This document shows, in pieces, positions 5,266 through 6,132 of a stretch of DNA of 6,132 bases. The stretch is taken from positions 1-6,132 of the forward strand of contig JAISHX010000058.1 of the NCBI GenBank assembly GCA_031262335.1. The letters are read 5' to 3'. Position numbers and translations under genes: made by a program. The notes beneath the pieces are model-generated. The model searched no databases. It saw only the letters and a program-made list of their open reading frames with translations, and was not told the DNA's origin. Each line of letters opens with the position of its first letter. Within the stretch, counting starts at the first letter, position 1. Source of the stretch: Clostridiales bacterium (GTDB lineage: Bacteria; Bacillota; Clostridia; Lachnospirales; WRAX01).

Positions 5266-6132
5266 ATGAGTTTGGCAAAAGAAAGTGCGCTTGATGCCAA
5301 AATTGCGGCAATGCGTTCACGTTTGCTTAAAACCGAAGATTATTTGGCACTTGCGTCGTGCAAAAGTGTTACGGAATTAGCGGCAAAACTAAAAGGATAT
5401 TCAAACTATTCCTATGTACTTGAAGGATTTGACCCAAGCAGTACACGGCGCGGTTTTTTGGAACGCCGACTGTCGCTGACCGTTCCGGAGGATTTTAAAA
5501 GCATTTACCGCTTTGTCGGGGATTTTCGGCTTAGGGGATATTTGGACGCTTTCTTTCTTAAGGACGAAATTGACACGCTTAAATTTATTCTTAATTCCGT
5601 ATGCGACCAGCGTGAAACAGATTACACTCCCGCCGAAATAAGTACGCTGCTTGCTAATGAAACTTCCCGAATTGATGTAGGTAAATTATTAAAAAGCAAG
5701 TCGATTCCTGAATTTATGGAAAATTTGAAAGGCGCGGAATTTTATCCCGTTCTTGCCAAAAAGTACCGAAACGAAACCCCGACTCTTTTTGAACTTAAAT
5801 TTGAACTTGATTTGTACTACTTTTTGCACTTAGACGCCCTTGCTAAAAAGTTTTTAGACAAGCAAAATCGTAAAGCAATGCAATATATAATCGGCTCCGA
5901 TGCCGATCTCAAAAATATTATGTGGACATACCGCCTCCATAAGTTTCACGGCATGTACGGGAATGCACTTTTCCCTTTCCTTATTCCTTTGAGGCATCGT
6001 CTTAAAAAAAGTGCGTTGATTAAAATGGCGGAGTGCAAAACTATTCCCGAACTTGAGTCCGAAATAGCAAATTCACCATATGCCGCTACTTTTGCAGACA
6101 AAACAATACTTGAAAAAAAATATTACGAAGCG
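5266..6132 (+). CDS. ntpC: V/A-type ATPase subunit C (partial, C-terminus beyond the right edge)
   Basis: The ATG at 5266 opens a frame of 289 codons that runs to the end of the window without a stop. It matches the AC39/subunit C (eukaryotic subunit d) family: an all-helical funnel that sits on the membrane rotor ring and connects it to the central stalk. Recognisable features are the N-terminal KIAAMRSRLLKTEDYLALAS with the following SVTELAAKL, a pattern common to the family, the segment DAFFLKDEIDTLKFILNSV (about 94-112) that resembles its conserved EIDNLK block, and the later ELKFELDLYYFLHLDAL (about 180-196). Family members are usually about 330-350 residues, so some 40-60 residues should be missing. 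It follows the coiled-coil stalk gene by 4 bases in one operon. In the Enterococcus hirae order, I, K and E genes lie between these two, so the order differs here. Confidence 0.9.
   Translation, partial: MSLAKESALDAKIAAMRSRLLKTEDYLALASCKSVTELAAKLKGYSNYSYVLEGFDPSSTRRGFLERRLSLTVPEDFKSIYRFVGDFRLRGYLDAFFLKDEIDTLKFILNSVCDQRETDYTPAEISTLLANETSRIDVGKLLKSKSIPEFMENLKGAEFYPVLAKKYRNETPTLFELKFELDLYYFLHLDALAKKFLDKQNRKAMQYIIGSDADLKNIMWTYRLHKFHGMYGNALFPFLIPLRHRLKKSALIKMAECKTIPELESEIANSPYAATFADKTILEKKYYEA

Noticed and set aside
4971..5300. Minus-strand frames opposite the ATPase stalk gene
   Set aside because: Low-complexity Phe/Arg-rich shadows of a Glu/Lys-rich coiled-coil gene, with no ribosome site and no family resemblance.

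Overview
The window looks like chromosomal DNA from a low-to-moderate GC Firmicute, most likely a member of the Clostridia. The reasons are AT-rich intergenic DNA, strong GGAGG-type ribosome binding sites, a class I dihydroorotase next to a catalytic-chain-only aspartate carbamoyltransferase, membrane-anchored HtrA proteases with the clostridial-looking GNALG loop, and the start of a V/A-type ATPase operon. The assignment is inferred from gene content; no species can be named from the sequence alone.

Layout. Bases 1-1723, minus strand: pyrB followed by pyrC, sharing a 4-base ATGA overlap. pyrC runs off the left edge and lacks its C-terminal part. pyrB most plausibly starts at a TTG at 1723, because upstream in-frame starts overlap or precede a good promoter (TTGCGA, 17 bases, TATAAT). 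Bases 1724-1936: divergent control region. Bases 1937-4808, plus strand: two consecutive HtrA-type serine proteases (416 and 516 residues), each with a cytoplasmic N-terminal tail, one membrane segment, a trypsin-like domain with an intact His-Asp-Ser triad and one PDZ domain. A hairpin without a U-tract lies between them and a perfect 50-base palindromic terminator follows the second. The second has a long acidic tail carrying four tandem 8-residue repeats encoded by 24-base DNA repeats. Bases 4904-6132, plus strand: an extended -10 promoter with almost no leader drives a small coiled-coil V-ATPase stalk subunit and, 4 bases later, V-ATPase subunit C, which is open at the right edge.

How the parts work together. 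PyrB and PyrC catalyse consecutive steps of de novo pyrimidine synthesis. The HtrA pair should handle misfolded or surface proteins outside the membrane. The ATPase genes build the peripheral and central stalk parts of an ion-translocating rotary ATPase. These are three separate transcription units with no evident functional link.

I do not see an undescribed defence, mobile or RNA system here. The least ordinary features are the tandem HtrA pair with tyrosine/glutamate-rich cytoplasmic tails, the in-frame repeat array in the second one, and the very short predicted leaders of pyrB and the ATPase operon.
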